A stretch of DNA of 64,000 nt from Serpula lacrymans var. lacrymans S7.9 (GCF_000218685.1 NW_006763294.1:2242126-2306125), one strand, 5' to 3'. Shown: positions 23,334 through 36,813, counted from the stretch's first letter. Notes: generated by a model from the letters alone, not told the origin. Translations and numbers: made by a program.

Positions 23334-23921
23334 TCAGTCGTAACTTGATCCAGCCGGTTATCTTGTATACTGCCGTGTCTCAATTGTTGGCACCACTGCA
23401 GCATAGCTTGCTAGTGAACTCATCATCGAGATCCACTAAATTTGTACTAATCAGTCTAACAACCCATGTACACACAATCATTATATATGCACGATTGCAA
23501 GAATATAACGATAGAATTGCCGTGAGCTGACCAACGACGGCGTTGACCCGCCACCACTCGAACATACAGTACGCATCAGTGCATCATGATATATAGACGT
23601 GGGAACGCCATCTCATGCCAACAATCTGACCTCGGCCCTTGGGATTGCATGTTCCCAACAAAGCCTCGAAATTTCTCGTCAGCCATCATGACATGAGGAT
23701 GTTGACATGTCAGGCAACAGGAGTGATTGGATTCTGAGAGGCAGTGCCCTTGCAGAAACTCATCACTAGGGAACGTACAGCGCAAATGCTCCTTACAACG
23801 CCAATAATAAGAGCATCAGAAGATTATCTATAAGAGTTTTAACTCCACCCTTTCGACCCCTACTAATTTCGTCGCTCTTCGATTGCCTCTGGCATAATTC
23901 CTATTCATTACTCTTCATTTC
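23334..23921. other. Intergenic, nothing recognised
   Basis: About 590 bp. It holds the 3' region of the dehydrogenase and the presumed promoter of the next gene. Confidence 0.5.
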
Positions 23922-25764
23922 ATGCTAACTGACGACCTCCCATGGCCAGAGCTCGGCAACGTCTCGCGCGGCGCCACGCGAGGCAACCAAGGGCAAAAAG
24001 GTGCACTAGGTCCAGCTGACCAAGAAGGTCGCTGCGTATTACAATTGCGGGTCCAACCTGGAGTGCTGGCTGTACGGCTGAACCGGCGGTCCAGTGAATG
24101 GTATCGCACCCTTGACAATGAAGTAAATCGTGCCCTAAAGTTGACAAAGACGTACTGGAGGAAAGCCCGCAGACGGCAAGACTATAGTGAGCTACTCGAT
24201 CTACCTTTTCGATTGCCACTGAGTGGAAGACTCAATGTCCTTTTTTGCTGTCGGATTTACAGATGCTCGTGCTGACCAGGATCACATGGAGTTGCACGAA
24301 TGGTTGCAGCAGCTCAAAGACAAGACGATGTCGCATCTAGAGGTGTTGATGCAGAAGGGCGATATACAGGGCCCTCCATACATCATGCCTGACGATATCG
24401 AACTGGTATTTCTAAGGAAATTTATCGAAAGACATAATGCTGGCATTCCTCATAATCCCCGCCTACGGCACCTGGGCCCTAACTCTCAACCCCAAGTCAC
24501 CGACGACCAGATGGAGGTCTCTACACCTGAGCTGTCAGACGCCGGCTACTCTGCCTCCAACCTGGGTGAGCAGGCTATTCGTATACAAGGAGGTAAACAC
24601 TATATGTTTCCGATCATCTGGGAACTGGCTGAGTCTCTTGTGTGTTAGAAAGCAGTTCAAGCAAACCGAACTCGAACTTTGCCCATTCACCCAGTATTTC
24701 CAATCGCGTAAACATCGTTCGGACTTCGCCTGTTCCATCTACGGTGACCTATGAAAAGCTGGTACAGGAAGCTCATTCATCAAGTGCGGCATCTTGACAA
24801 ATTGGTATCGCACTATCGTTGTTAATATATCCTTTCTAGGACAATTACTGCAGGAAGCGCGCGCGAACTTGTCCAGGTCCCAAACTCAGACTCAGGAGGC
24901 GTTTCAGAGGTACACAGCCTGTCTTGAGGTGGAGACTCGTGCTAGGCGAGAAGTCCATGTAGCTGAGCAACATCACGATGAACTAAGTAGGCATTTTTTG
25001 GTTTTATCTTTTGTGCTAGAAGCTCATCATTGGGCCTTTTTCAGTGTTTGCCCTGTTGGCACGGAATCGATCTTCAATTGGTACGTGCACTGCTCTCCGT
25101 TGGTCGTATCGGTCTTTATAATATACTCAGATGGATACTCAAGACAATCGTCCTTATCTCAGGACGAAGTTAGAAATTCAGAAGTAAGCAAGGAAGTAAT
25201 ACACGCCTCGCATAACCTTACTCACTTCCGAGATCAGTATGTATTGCAAGAATCCTCGGAGCGGAGACATTCTACAGGAATGGTGACGCCAGCAACGAAT
25301 AGCCCCAAAGTTATGGAATGGCGGCAACCGGAGGGGACTGGTTCGTACTCGGGTGGGCCAGAGACGATGTCGCAGTTCGATGTAGGTCGTTTTACTCAGA
25401 ATGATTTGTATGATTGATGTGACTTACCGAATAGATGCGATCATCGAGCGATCAACCCTTCAAGCCCGAGCGCAAGCACTCGCGGACTTGGGACCAGGCT
25501 GGTCAACTTGATGCTCGCAGTGAGTTTCCTTATTGTATTCCTAGATCCTTAATTTTGATAGACTTGATAGACGGGCAGCTAAACTGCGGAGTGCGTTCTT
25601 TACAAAATTCTCCCAATATGGTGTTCTTTCAAGCCAGCTTACTGTTCATGCAGGATATGGCTAACCTACCTCCACGCAAACGTGCTCATCACATGGTAGA
25701 AAGATATGATCCATCAAGTCACAGCGGGTCTCTTATGTCTCAACCTATGCCATTGCCTCCATGA
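23922..25764 (+). CDS. Nine-exon coiled-coil protein of unknown function (462 aa)
   Basis: Exons 23922-24186, 24263-24592, 24649-24783, 24840-24986, 25045-25080, 25131-25381, 25435-25519, 25562-25590 and 25654-25764 all join without a phase break, which strongly supports a real gene. The middle (RQLLQEARANLSRSQTQ onward, ending VAEQHHDELM) is a predicted coiled coil rich in Gln, Glu and Arg. It is flanked by Ser/Pro-rich disordered parts. The end (PPRKRAHHMVERYDP) has a basic cluster. No signal peptide, membrane span or known domain was seen. The donor at 24784 is weak (GTGCGG), and the N-terminal frame before about residue 50 is the least certain part. Confidence 0.6.
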
Positions 25765-27336
25765 TGGTCGAAGTAAAAGAGTGTGTTATCTATGTGGCTA
25801 TTGTTAGTCATTTAAGGTCTTATTTTTATTAGCATTATGTCCTTTTTACACTGTCGTTTGTAATAATCGTAGACACGGACAGTGCTGATGTAGTGTTGGA
25901 CAAGTATTATTATTCTCCTGACTCGCATTGTGTCTCAATTGTATTTTATGACACGCTTTTATCGTACAAGATATGCAATAAAGCTCCATAGGGATGACAA
26001 AGATTTGAAGAACCACTGACTACATTTTGCAAGAATCAATCATGATTGGTTGCACAAGGAGGCCATACCGTGATGAGGGTTTGTTCGTCGGATGAGTGCC
26101 GTCAACAGACTTCAGATATCTAACATCGAAGGTCAACTGAATCAGACATCTTTTCGAAACCTAATCCAGTGCATGATCATGGGGTTGATTTCGAGTTAAA
26201 GTGACATCGCGCTTCGCACGGACTGGTTCCGCTCAGGCTGCTTCAGGGGCGTTGGTTTTGGTCAATATGATGCCATGCTTTGGATACCCCGTCGGAAATG
26301 AACTTGTAGGTTTGACGAAGTACGCTATAATGTTTTATGCTGTCACAACATTGGCTGTTGAACTGGCATATTAGAAATAGACAAAGCGGTGTGTGCGCTG
26401 CCTTGGATGTGCCTCTTTGGAACATTTTATGATGTTAAATCATTGGCGACCCGCGTTCCTAAAATACTGGCATCAGTGTCTGTGATGGATAGATCAGGGC
26501 CAGATAACAGATGGAAAAACTTGACATACCAGCATGTAATTTATCCCCATTGTCCTAATAATACGTGTCCACGGAGTTTCAAGGGACATGAGCGTGGTCG
26601 CGAGAGTTTTGACTTACAGTCATGGTCTTAGCAACCACGGTCTACTTACACTGCCTTGGGACGCTTTGTTTAACCTTCTCCTTATGTAATCAGATGCGTG
26701 GATCAGTGACAAGATGGTAGGTTCGCACCTGCGCGAGGAACATGAACAGCACTCTCGCCTATCTTTTGGAACACATGGACCCACTGGTGCCATCTGGTGC
26801 CATCGTTTCTGCGCACAGTTAGTGTATTTTCGACTTTGTTGTCGAGAAAATCGAGCATATGGTTCAGCTTGATTGCAGAGTAAATCAATTATCGATTTCT
26901 AATGAGCCGCGAGTCACTGATGATGCCACAGTCAAGCAATGCCGCTTTGACAAGATGACAGTTTGGTGCTTCTGGTCTTTCTTGTCGATGTGTTTTATGG
27001 GCCGAATTTACTGTTCTCTGCTCGTTGCCTATTGTCTGTGGCCGGCATGCTTTGTTTCAGTGACAAGCTACTCGAAGAATGGACGGATTTTTCCACATCG
27101 GATAGCACACGTGCACCACCCACTTTGTCCTTTCATGCAACCTGAAAGACCTTTGTGTAATGCCCCTGTCAGACAACCAAAGCGTCTTCTGCTCATCTAT
27201 TTCAGAGCTTGCTTTCACTTTGTGGTCTTGCACCTCCCCGAAGAACCTCCCCGAAGAAATCCTACCGCTCACTGGCAAGAAGAGATAGCGGCCAAAGTAA
27301 CATAGTATTCGTCCGTCTACAACATCCTCGTTGAAG
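25765..27336. other. Long intergenic region, nothing convincing
   Basis: About 1.6 kb. Short frames at 26389-26631 and 26859-27305 have no domain or splice support. A tandem TGGTGCCATC pair lies near 26784-26803. Confidence 0.4.
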
Positions 27337-28772
27337 ATGCTCGTTAAACGCAAATATTCCAGAGCCAGTGAGTTTTCCTTCAGAGAGAGAAATCCTAACA
27401 GCCCGCTGAATCATTTTTCTAGCTGGGTACTGTCAGAACTTCATTCTGGACCAGTGTGCCCTTGGTGAAAAATGTAGATACATACATGCCGTCCCGCTTG
27501 TCTTCCCATCTTACAGCACAAGCAGCCCATTTGATCGTGCCCCCGCAGTATTCAGATGGCCGATACCACTACCCTTACCATTTACATCATCAACCATGCC
27601 CATGGCACAGCAGTTCCCATTTCTGATTCAAGAACAGAATAACGAAACCCCGCAGCGTCGTACATCGCCGCCTCAACCTGTGTCGGCGCCCTCAGGGCCG
27701 ACAAACAACAAGGCACCTACAACAACGCCGCTAGATCTAGTATCTGACTCTGCGCTCTTTCGCCCCTTGACATGGAAAATGAAACCATGTAGGTACTACA
27801 TCAAAAACAAAGGATGGTGTCCTCGGGGTGAATTTTGTAATTTGTGAGTATTTTCAATACTTATATTGAATTATTGCGTAATGAATATGCTTCTTTACCA
27901 GTATTCACGATCTCGCGCTCGTACATTCATCATCAGAGGCTCATTCTCATTCTCTGGCTGATAAAGAAACTGAAATAGCCAGGCCCCATGAGAACGATAA
28001 TAAGTTGAACGCAAGGACCATCAGCGGTGGCGTTCGTGTAGGTTCTCAGCCAACGCACTGTTGGGCCTTCGTCCAAGGCCACTGCCGCCATACGGCTTGC
28101 CCATATTTGCACCCAGAAGATATCGAGCCATGTACGTTCATTTCACGATTGTTCTAACTCGCAATCTACCCCTTGTCCTGAGTGCTGATGCCTAGTCGGT
28201 TCACCTCAGATATGGCTTATACCCCTTGTCCAGAATGGCCGACTTGTACGAGAGTGTCTTGTCCTTTCAGACATCCTATTCCGACCCGCCCGCCCGGCCA
28301 TGTATTTCCGGTATGTGCACCGTCTTTATACGGTTTCCCACCGTCGGTGCCGGGCTCCGGCCATAACACCGCCCTGCCTTATGGCGCGTACGAAGTCAAC
28401 GGGACGACCTATTTCCCGATCGACACTTCCACTGACATAAACCCGCCGGTTGTGTATAACCAAGCCGCATTATCCGATGACATGTACCCGTTATCGGATC
28501 ATTACAACAACCACTACGGGGCGATGCATCCGCAGTGGGGATGGAGCGAGATATCGCTGCAAGATCTATCTCAGGTTGAAGCCGATAGTAATACAATGAC
28601 GCGGCCTCGGGCGGATGTGATGAATGCTGGGCCGGATGGGCTATTGTCGTTGCGAGACGACGAGTATGCGTATAGTAACACTCATACAAATCAGCCATTA
28701 GATACACTCAGCATTCTGTCACCGGTGGGGAAGGTCGAAGACCTCTTGGAGAATGTATTCTCAAAATTGTAA
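27337..28772 (+). CDS. Protein with four CCCH zinc fingers (414 aa)
   Basis: Four in-phase exons: 27337-27367, 27423-27843, 27902-28131 and 28210-28772. Fingers, in order: CQNFILDQCALGEKCRYIH (~14-33); CRYYIKNKGWCPRGEFCN ending in an isoleucine-His completed by exon 3 (~133-152); CWAFVQGHCRHTACPYLH (~203-222); CPEWPTCTRVSCPFRH (~233-250). CCCH fingers usually bind RNA, so an mRNA-processing or decay role is likely but not shown. The rest is Ser/Pro/Thr-rich and disordered. The last intron needs the acceptor at 28209, since the TAG at 28193 breaks phase. I do not recognise an orthologue. Confidence 0.8.
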
Positions 28773-29253
28773 AAAAAACCAAATCCGACTCGTGTTGTGC
28801 TCTTTTTGCATTTGTTCATTGATGTACCTTCCTTGGGCCTAATAGCTCATTCACATCGTTAACAGAGTGATTACAGGTTAATTATGCGATTTAATTCACT
28901 GGTATGAGCTCTGCCAAATTAAATCAGTCAGTCTCCGGACCATTTCAGCGTTGCCGACCCCCCTGGTCACCGACGCCACATCGGGCACAACACTTTGTAT
29001 AGACGCTTACTGTCCGAGGAGTGGAATAAATAATAAATCAAGTGATATTATTTATTGAATATTGAAAAGATTAGTATTTTTTACTGAATATTGAATAGAT
29101 TGAGAGACAAAATATGATCGATAGGCTCGTCCCCAACCTGCTCGGCTAGCTCGCGCTTATCATATTTGCCAATATGAATTTGCAAGCTTGCGAGCAGGCT
29201 GGGACCACTCGTCACCATTTTGTGAGGAGGATGAATTCCTCACCAAAGATGAG
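28773..29253. other. Intergenic, AT-rich
   Basis: About 480 bp. Two near-repeats with the core ACTGAATATTGAA / ATTGAATATTGAA lie at about 29055-29100. No gene seen. Confidence 0.45.
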
Positions 29254-29546
29254 GTGGGGACTTTGTCATAGGGACTCAGAAGTCAGAAAAAAATGTCAAA
29301 AACTTAGTATACAAAAAAGCATTTTTGTAACCAGTAGATCACTTTTTGTTAATAGATATTTTTTGGAACACTTTGAGGTGAGGTTGTTGTCACTGTCACT
29401 ATCATTTTCTGGCAAAGTTCACTTGCAAAAAAAGCCGCAAAAATTTCCTATATTCAATGTGTTCTACGAGTTACAAAATTGCCTTTTTGTATAGTAACTT
29501 GGAAAATTTTTTTATGGCTTTCGAGTCCCTACAATTAAGTCCCCAC
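29254..29546. mobile_element. MITE with long terminal inverted repeats (293 bp)
   Basis: The left end GTGGGGACTTTGTCATAGGG is mirrored by the right end, read in reverse complement as GTGGGGACTTAATTGTAGGG. The similarity runs inward for about 80 bp on both sides (TATACAAAAAAGC against TATACAAAAAGGC, then TTTTGTAAC). It is AT-rich with no coding capacity, as expected of a non-autonomous DNA transposon. I could not fix the target duplication. It abuts and probably interrupts repeat family A. Confidence 0.8.
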
Positions 29547-30935
29547 TTTCTATCCGTTTCCATCGCTGATCCGTTGACCACCACGTGCCGCTGCTGATAT
29601 CAGCAAAGCCCTGGCAGCCGGTCCAAAATGGGCAAAAGGTCCATCTTTATGATGTCGATCTTCCATCATATACCATCAAAACATTGGTCGCTTGTCTCAC
29701 CTGGTTGGAGCGTAGGTGGGTAGTTTTTGAGCTGGAGAAGGTTCATCCCCTTGCGTCGCCCATGTACATTGCTGTCCCATTCACTTGGGTACACTTATCT
29801 TTCGTCCATTGTCTTCGCTACAGCTACAGCTACCACACGCTGCCTGGGACTCACTTGTTCCAAATTGGGACTACTCCTCTCCCTCCCTCATTTGACCAGG
29901 TGGTCCAACACAACCAATCCATTGGTAAAGCCATGGAACTGTCGGATTTGGACTAGGTGGTGGACTGGTGGCTCCAGTTTCTTTTTTTTTCAGCTGAACA
30001 TTCATTTACAGTGCGATTATTTTTGATTTTTGAATCATTTTTATGGACCCATATTTTTTTAGAATGCCTGACTGACAATAAAGGAACTGTGTTGATACTG
30101 ATATTTTTTTGCCTTGCCCTTTTTTTACTGCATCTTCCCATGACATCATGATTTTCTTGCTCTCTTTCTGCTATTGGACTTTACTTTATGGCTGTACAAA
30201 CCTGTGACAATACTTACACAGCATTCATTGTTCTATCCCTTTCTTTTCCTTATTTTGACGATCTTATCCTGTACTACCTACGCAGGATTTGTCAGCATAC
30301 ATTCCTTCCTTCATGTTTTTTCTCATTCTTTTTGCACAGCTATACTGTGTATAGCCTCCCTTTCTTTTACTATATAAACCCCCTGTATTCTACCTTGTAA
30401 AAAAAACAAGAACTCCAATGTAGACTTCTTCTCTAATCTGAAGTTCACTACTCTGCTACTTGTGATCCAGTGTGGTCACAAAAATTCCCACTGCCAACAC
30501 TGTTAACTGCTGTCATCGTCACTTGTCCCTTTGAAAAGTCATTGTCATCCCTTTTGATTAGAGTCCTTTTGAGCACTACAGTTTGTGCATCAGGAGCCTG
30601 CTATCACTGGGAACCTCGTCACCTCAATATCTTGTCGTTCTCCAACCTACCTTGTGCTATGATTAGCAAGGTAGTGCTTGTCCATACTCATCACTAAGCC
30701 CCTATCTTCTATAATTCAACTATCCCTCCTCCTCAAAAGCCACACCCATACATCCCTGGGTTTTACTTTGAAGGATCGTCATATGTACCACCCCACAAAC
30801 AACCAGAGCACCCACTGTTCTAGGAGGCAAAGCCCATAAACAAGTTCCGTGGAATCTGGGAGGATTGTATGTTAGTTCGTTTTGTGTGTGGTTCTCTAAC
30901 AACAATTCTCATCTTTGACACCGTTCACTGGGTAT
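29547..30935 (+). repeat. Repeat family A, copy 1
   Basis: It is closely similar to 40810-42172 and, inverted and internally deleted, to 47891-48744. It contains a frame conserved in all copies (VVFELEKVHPL to SFDQVV, stop at about 29956), an AATAAAGG at ~30080 and a TATATAAACCCC box at ~30371. It ends ATTCTCATCTTTGACA. The TATA box and size suggest a long LTR or non-autonomous LTR element, but the class is not established. Confidence 0.75.
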
Positions 30936-31578
30936 GCTCGAAGACAATTTCAGCTAGTAACCAAAATTAAACCCAGTGATTGTCAGGCAACAAATACGAA
31001 GCTATATAACAAAGCACAATGCCTGGTCAAGTCCTTGCTGGAAGGCGGTGAATCAGGGTATGAGAATGAAGAGTATCGGTATGAGCGCAAATCCAAACTA
31101 ATATTGAACTAGAGAACAGTACATCGAGTATGTACCTCTTTATATAGTGAACGGCGATGGTCAGACCGAGAAAGGGAAGAACTGAGAAAGTGGTCCGATC
31201 TATCGTATTTACTAATCGTATGAGAAAACGTATTGGTAAGGGATGTGCGATTGGCTGTATCAGTAAGCCCATGAGAAGGCGCTGACTCACAACCTTCTTC
31301 GCTTTATCAATATTCCTCCGAAGTATTCCCAGACATAGCACTGGATCGTGGCTATGTCATCTGGATATCTTCTCAAGGGTTGACAACAAGTCTACCTCAT
31401 TGTAGGTACGATAGGACGTGAGTGTGAATAGAGAATAAGAAGAAAAAGGATAAAAGTAATAAGACACCTGCTGTAATCTCTAGTCCAAGGGCAAGAGGAG
31501 TGACGGGGATCGAGTCTGCTAACCACAACATGACGGGAATGCGATAAGAAAAATTGATTCTCCACATTAGCTCCCCTT

Positions 31579-34500
31579 TTATAAGACTCGTGTCCTCATG
31601 AGTCCGGATGCGGCACTCTGGAACTTGTTGGTAATCCAGTCAAAAAGCATCGGAGGTTTAGAAGTGGCGGTGTAGTTTTCGTAAGGACGGAAGTGAAGAG
31701 AAGCGGTAATAATCCGAGGAACGGCTGGATTCGTTTTGTGAAAAGCGGCGAGTAAATTAGCGACATGTGTAAGATTGGTATGGGGTTCCCAAGTGCGTTC
31801 GGAGACTGGATAACCATGCCAGTGAATTAGGTAGTCGAGTTCACTACCTTTCAGTTTGGTTGGTCTGGAGGCGATTATACTCTCTACTTCGTATTCGTCT
31901 ACTCCTTCCACGATTCCGGGTGGTGGTCGTGAGGAAGTCGGTTGATTGAGGAATTCGGGAGCGTGGTATGGTGAGAGGATGGCTTCGTTGAATATGGGAT
32001 GAATGGACTTCCAGCTCTTAGGGATATTGAGTTGATAGGCAGAGGGTCCGACCTTTTGGGTGACTTTGAAAGGCCCGAAGCGTTTATCGTCTAATTTCTT
32101 CATTGGTCTATCCGTTGTGATGTTATGTCCTTCTAACCAGACTTTATCGCCAGTTTGATATTCCCGGGAGGGGGATTTCTTACGGTCGTAATACTTTCTC
32201 AGATTCTCGTTTGCTAAAAGAAGGGAGGATTTTGTGATGTCGTGGAGTTTTTTCATTTGTTCGCCAAATTCTGCTGCAGAAGCGGATTGAGGGGACGGTG
32301 TGGTGGTGATATTTGTTCTTGGGTGTAATCCATAGTTCAAAAAGAAGGGCGTTTGATTCGTTGCGGTGTGGAGATGGTTGTTGTATGTAAATTCAGCAAT
32401 GGAAAGCCAGCCTGCCCAATCATTTTGTTGATGATTTACAAAAACGCGGAGGTAGTGCTCTAGATCCTGGTTGATCCGTTCGGACTGTCCGTCTGTTTGA
32501 GGGTGGTAGCCTGTAGAGAGGCCTGGTGTTATCCCCATTAAATCATAAAAGTCTTTCGTAAATCAAGACATGAATTGAGGACCTCAATCCGAGATGATCT
32601 TTTCAGGGATTCCGTGGAGTCGTATTACATTGTCTCGGAGTTGACGTGCGTAACCAGCAGAGTCGAGGGTGACAAAGGTAGGGACAAAATGGGCCATTTT
32701 GCTAAATCTGTCAACAAAGACCTGAACGGCGGTGTAGCCCTTGGACTCCGGTAATGCGCCTATGAGATCGGTGGTGATAATCTGCCAAGGCTAATCTGGT
32801 ATCAGGTTTGGGTGTAGAGGGGCGTTAGGCTTTGTCCAATGTGCTTTGGTGCGCTGACAACTCTCGCACCCTCGTACATATCGTCTGATATCTGTACGAA
32901 GACTCGGCCACCAGAGCTCTTGGTTTACTCGTTCAAACATTGTTCTTTCTCCTGGGTGTCCTGCCAGGACTTCGTCGTGATGATCTTTCAATATTCGTGC
33001 CCGTAATTTGTGGTTTTGGGGAACGTATACGCGGTCAGCTAATGGGATCGGGTAGAAACTCGTCGCGGATTCTCTCTTGATCCAGACGATCCTATCCTTC
33101 ATCTTCCAGGTATCCGGCTTCTCTTTCAAGTTCTTCTTTACTATGTCGTCTGTTTCTGGAAGCTTCGACGTATATCTGGTAGGTATCCCTTTGTTGGTGG
33201 TCAAGTACTTCAAAATGTACGTCCGGGAGAAGTGTCTGATTCTCGTTATCGTTTGTGCCTTTAGGATAATTGATTCGTCTGCTTAACAGGTCAGCCTTTG
33301 TATTTTGATTTCCTTTGACGTGTTCCATTTTGAAATTATAATCTGCAAGCTGGGATGACTATCGAGCTTGGCGTCGATTATATTTCTGAGGTTAACGGAA
33401 GTAAAGGAGGTTTTGGTGATCTGTGAAGATGGTGAAGGGGTGTTTCGATCCTACAAGGTGATGTTGCCATTCATCTAGCGCCATCATGACTGCAAGCATC
33501 TCTTTATCGTAAATTTCATAGTTTCGTTCTGCAGGGGTAAGAGCTTTTGAGAGGAATGCTATGGGTCTGAATTTATCATTTTGTCTCTGGGATAGGACAG
33601 CTCCTACAGCGAAGTCAGAGGCGTCGGTTTCTAGTTTGAACGGGTCGTCATTATTTGGTATAGCGAGGGTGGGAGCAGTAGTAAGTGTTTTCTTCAACGT
33701 TTCAAAGGATGTCTCTTGTTTGTCTTTCCAGGTCCAGTCAACTTTTCCGGTGAGCACAGTGAGTGGTTTCGCAATTTGTCTGTAGTCTTTGACAAATCGT
33801 CGATAGAAGTTGGAGAACCCTAAGAATGATTGGAGTTCTCTTTTATTCTTTGGTGCGGGCCAGTCAGCGACCACTGCGACTTTTAACAGATCCATACGGA
33901 TAGTGTCTTTGGAGATGATCATGCCTAAGTACTCGACTTCCTGTTTCTCGAATTCACATTTCTCTGGTTTAAGATACAACTGGTTTTGTTGCAGGATACG
34001 GAGGACTTTGGTGACTATTTGGCGATGTTCCTCAAGTGTTTCCGTGAAGATCATGATATCGTCTAAATATACAATAACTTTTTCTTCCGTGATCAGTTCT
34101 CTTAGGAGGTGGTCCATCATGGTCTGGAAGGTCGCTGGTGAGTTGGTAAGTCCGAAAAACATGACAAGGGGTTCAAACAGGCCGCAATTGGTCCTGAAAG
34201 CGGCCTTGTGTTCGTCTCCTTCTTGGATTCGGACGTTGTTGTATCCCCATCGTACGTCTAGTTCCGTGAAGTAGTTGGCACCTTTGAGTTTATCGATGAG
34301 TTCGGATATGAGGGGGAGGGTGTAGCAATTCTTTATGGTAAGCTCATTCAGCTTGCGATAGTCTTGGACAGGGCGTAGTGAACCATCTTTCTTTTTGATA
34401 AAGAAGAATGGTGATGCATAGGGTGATTTGGATACTCAAATCCGTCCACTTGTTAGGTTTTCGTTAAGGAATTCGTCTAGATGGTGTTGTTCGTCTCGGC

Positions 34501-35431
34501 TAAGAGGGTACATTTTGCAGTCAAGACCATTAGCCTCGGGTACTAACTCAATTGCATGGTCCCAAGGACGTTTTGGGGGAAGTTTGTCAAATGATTCTTT
34601 GGTGAAGACGGGTTCGAATTCATGGTAGATTGGGGGAACGACATCTCGGAAGGTGAGCTTTGACTTTGCCTTTTCGGAGGATTCAGCGATTTGTTGCCTT
34701 TTAGTGGCAAAAGCATTCAATTCTAGCTGTGTTATCTCCATGATTCGTGTTTCAAGATCAACGGCTAGGATTTTATCCCCTTCTTTAGGATGATACTCCG
34801 GATCATCGGCAGGGAAGGTAATCTTGTTGGTCCGCCAATCAATTGTTGGATTAGTAAGTATCAACCAGTCGTATCCAAGCAGTATGCGCGGTGAAAGTAG
34901 GGATGCTACGATGACATCTATCAAATGTTCTTTCCCTTTCACATTGATGTGAAGAGTGACATAGTGCGTTACTTTCTGGGATCGACCATCGGCTCCTGCG
35001 GCGTCAAGAGGGACGGGCAGGGGCGTAGTATTGAGGGTGTACTTGTCAATCAGGCTTCGATCAATAACTGAGTTGGTGCAACCAGAGTCGATAAGGGTTG
35101 GGACGGTGAATGTCTGTCTGTCGTCTGTGGTAGTGACTTGAGAAATGACATGGAGGCTTCGTTTTGGCATGGGGTTGTGCGGCGAGGTGTAAGCATGGAT
35201 GCGTTCTACAATATTCTCTTTGTTGTGGTTCTTGAGTATCTGTATCGCTTGCAGGGTGATATGCTCGTAGTGATCTTTATGGGCCCAGTTCCGTAACAGA
35301 GCTCTTGCTCTTTCTGGTTTCTGGTCTTTGATTCGTCTGGCCAACCATTCCGGTGAATGTGGCTTTGCGTAGGTTTTGGTTACAGCACGTAGATGTTGAT
35401 CAACTCGTTTCATTGCAGTCGTTGGTATCAT
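31579..35431 (-). pseudogene. Gypsy pol: protease, RT, RNase H, integrase, chromodomain
   Basis: The protease has LIDSGCTNSVID. The RT includes SPYASPFFFIKKKDGSLRP, VIVYLDDIMIF (catalytic YLDD intact) and FLGFSNFYRRFV, and RNase H includes FTIFTDHQNLLYF. The integrase has its HHCC zinc region (GHPGERTMFERVNQELWWPS, CESCQRTKAHW) and YHPQTDGQSERINQDLEHYL. The C-terminal chromodomain is YEVESIIASRP, LDYLIHWHGY, ERTWEPHTNL. The frame is closed by stops near 34434 (before VSKSPYASP), 33394 and 33360 (after the RNase H block), 32793 (after LIPD), 32586 (within SD-GPQF) and 32565. Several fall where the family has Arg (CGA) or Trp (TGG), consistent with C-to-T or G-to-A decay. Confidence 0.9.
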
Positions 35432-35472
35432 ACGAGGGTTAAGTACAACATTACAGGTCAGAGAGTCCGTGC

Positions 35473-36790
35473 TTACTCCTGACCTTTCTGAAAATCCTTC
35501 GGAGGCACTTCAATTTCTTTTAATGACGATGTAGTGGGAGTGTCTCTGGTTTCCTCCGTTTCCATATATCGTATTGCCATCTTTCCATGTGGGCAATTTC
35601 TAGCAATGTGGCCTTGTTCGTCACAATTGTAACAAGTAACGTTCGGGTTGGGCCGACATTGTCTCTGCGTGTTGGAACTCCCAATCTCCATAGGTACACC
35701 TGATCCTCCAAACGTTCCTGCTGTGTTTGGATGGACTGCATTCTGGGGCAGTGGTCTTTGTGATGGAGTATAATACAGTTGTTGTTGGATATACCGTGGT
35801 CTTTGCGTCTCTGTTCACGGTACTGTCTGTCGATGCTGTGGTGGGGGGTAGTTTTGGTTCTGTTGATAATGTGGTTGATATCGTTGGTACTGAGATGGCA
35901 GCCTCTGTTGAGGGGGGTTTATCTCTCCTCCTTTCCAGATTAAGTTCTTCGTTTCGCTGTTCCCATTTCCTCGCTGCTGCCTTCCATTCTAAGTACGTGG
36001 TGGGTAGGTTTTCCTGCTGCGAGATACAATCATGAAGGAACTGAGAGAGGTTGCGGCAAAGGATACTGTGAATGGACGGATAACTTTCATCTGCGTCTGG
36101 TGGTAACCCTGCTTCCATAAGTTTGGATTCGAGTCCTCCAAAATATGCGTCTACCGTCATTTCTCGCTGTTCGTAATCATGAAGGGCAATCTCTGCTTTT
36201 AACTTGAGATGGGGATCCAGGAATCCGTTATCTAATTCCTTGATGAATTCCGAGATAGTTCCCCAATTCCGTGGTGCAAATAGGTCTCCTAGCACTGCAG
36301 TTTTGTTGTTGAAATTCGCCTTCCATGTGTGACAGGCATCATTGGCTTTATCGGACGAGATTCGGGATAATGCGAAGCGGATTTTGGAGGAGTTGGTTTG
36401 GAAACTTCTGGGATAGGCGAAAAAGTAGTTTGCTAAGGTGTTCTTCCAGTCAATGTATGTTTCCTTTTTACGGATGAATTCGAACGGAGGAGTGGCAAGG
36501 ACAGCCTTGCTACCTTGATTTGTTTTGTCGGTAATTGCTGCTGCTAAATCAGGCTCAAGATCTAAAGATTCCTGATTGAACCAATTGTCGGGTTGGTTTT
36601 CGGGTTCTGGAGTCGGGGGTGGAGGAAAATTTTCTGGTCCTGCTGATTGATACAGATCGTCGGGTTCTAGAGCTTCCGCAGCAGCTCCTAGAGATTGTGG
36701 GGGAGGTGTGTCAGGAGTGACCAGAGGACGGGGTTCTCGATAGGGCTCCAGGTTTTTAACAGGTTAGATAACGGGTCTTGGATAACGGGT
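35473..36790 (-). pseudogene. Gypsy gag with zinc knuckle
   Basis: The N-terminal part is Pro/Glu-rich (PPPPTPEPENQPDNWF). The capsid-like region is FEFIRKKETYIDWKNTLANY, then FALSRISSDKANDACHTW and YEQREMTVDAYF. A CCHC knuckle, CYNCDEQGHIARNC, lies at about 35590-35635. Two overlapping frames between 35621 and 35741 imply a frameshift before the knuckle. Confidence 0.8.
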
Positions 36791-36813
36791 CTTAGATAAC
36801 GAGTCTTTTTTAT

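Noticed and set aside
26859..27305. 148-codon frame upstream of the CCCH gene
   Set aside because: Composition rich in Cys, Phe and Trp without a motif; it overlaps the promoter area of the CCCH gene.
29585..29956. Host gene call for the frame in family-A copy 1
   Set aside because: The same frame recurs in the two other copies of a dispersed repeat, so it belongs to the repeat.
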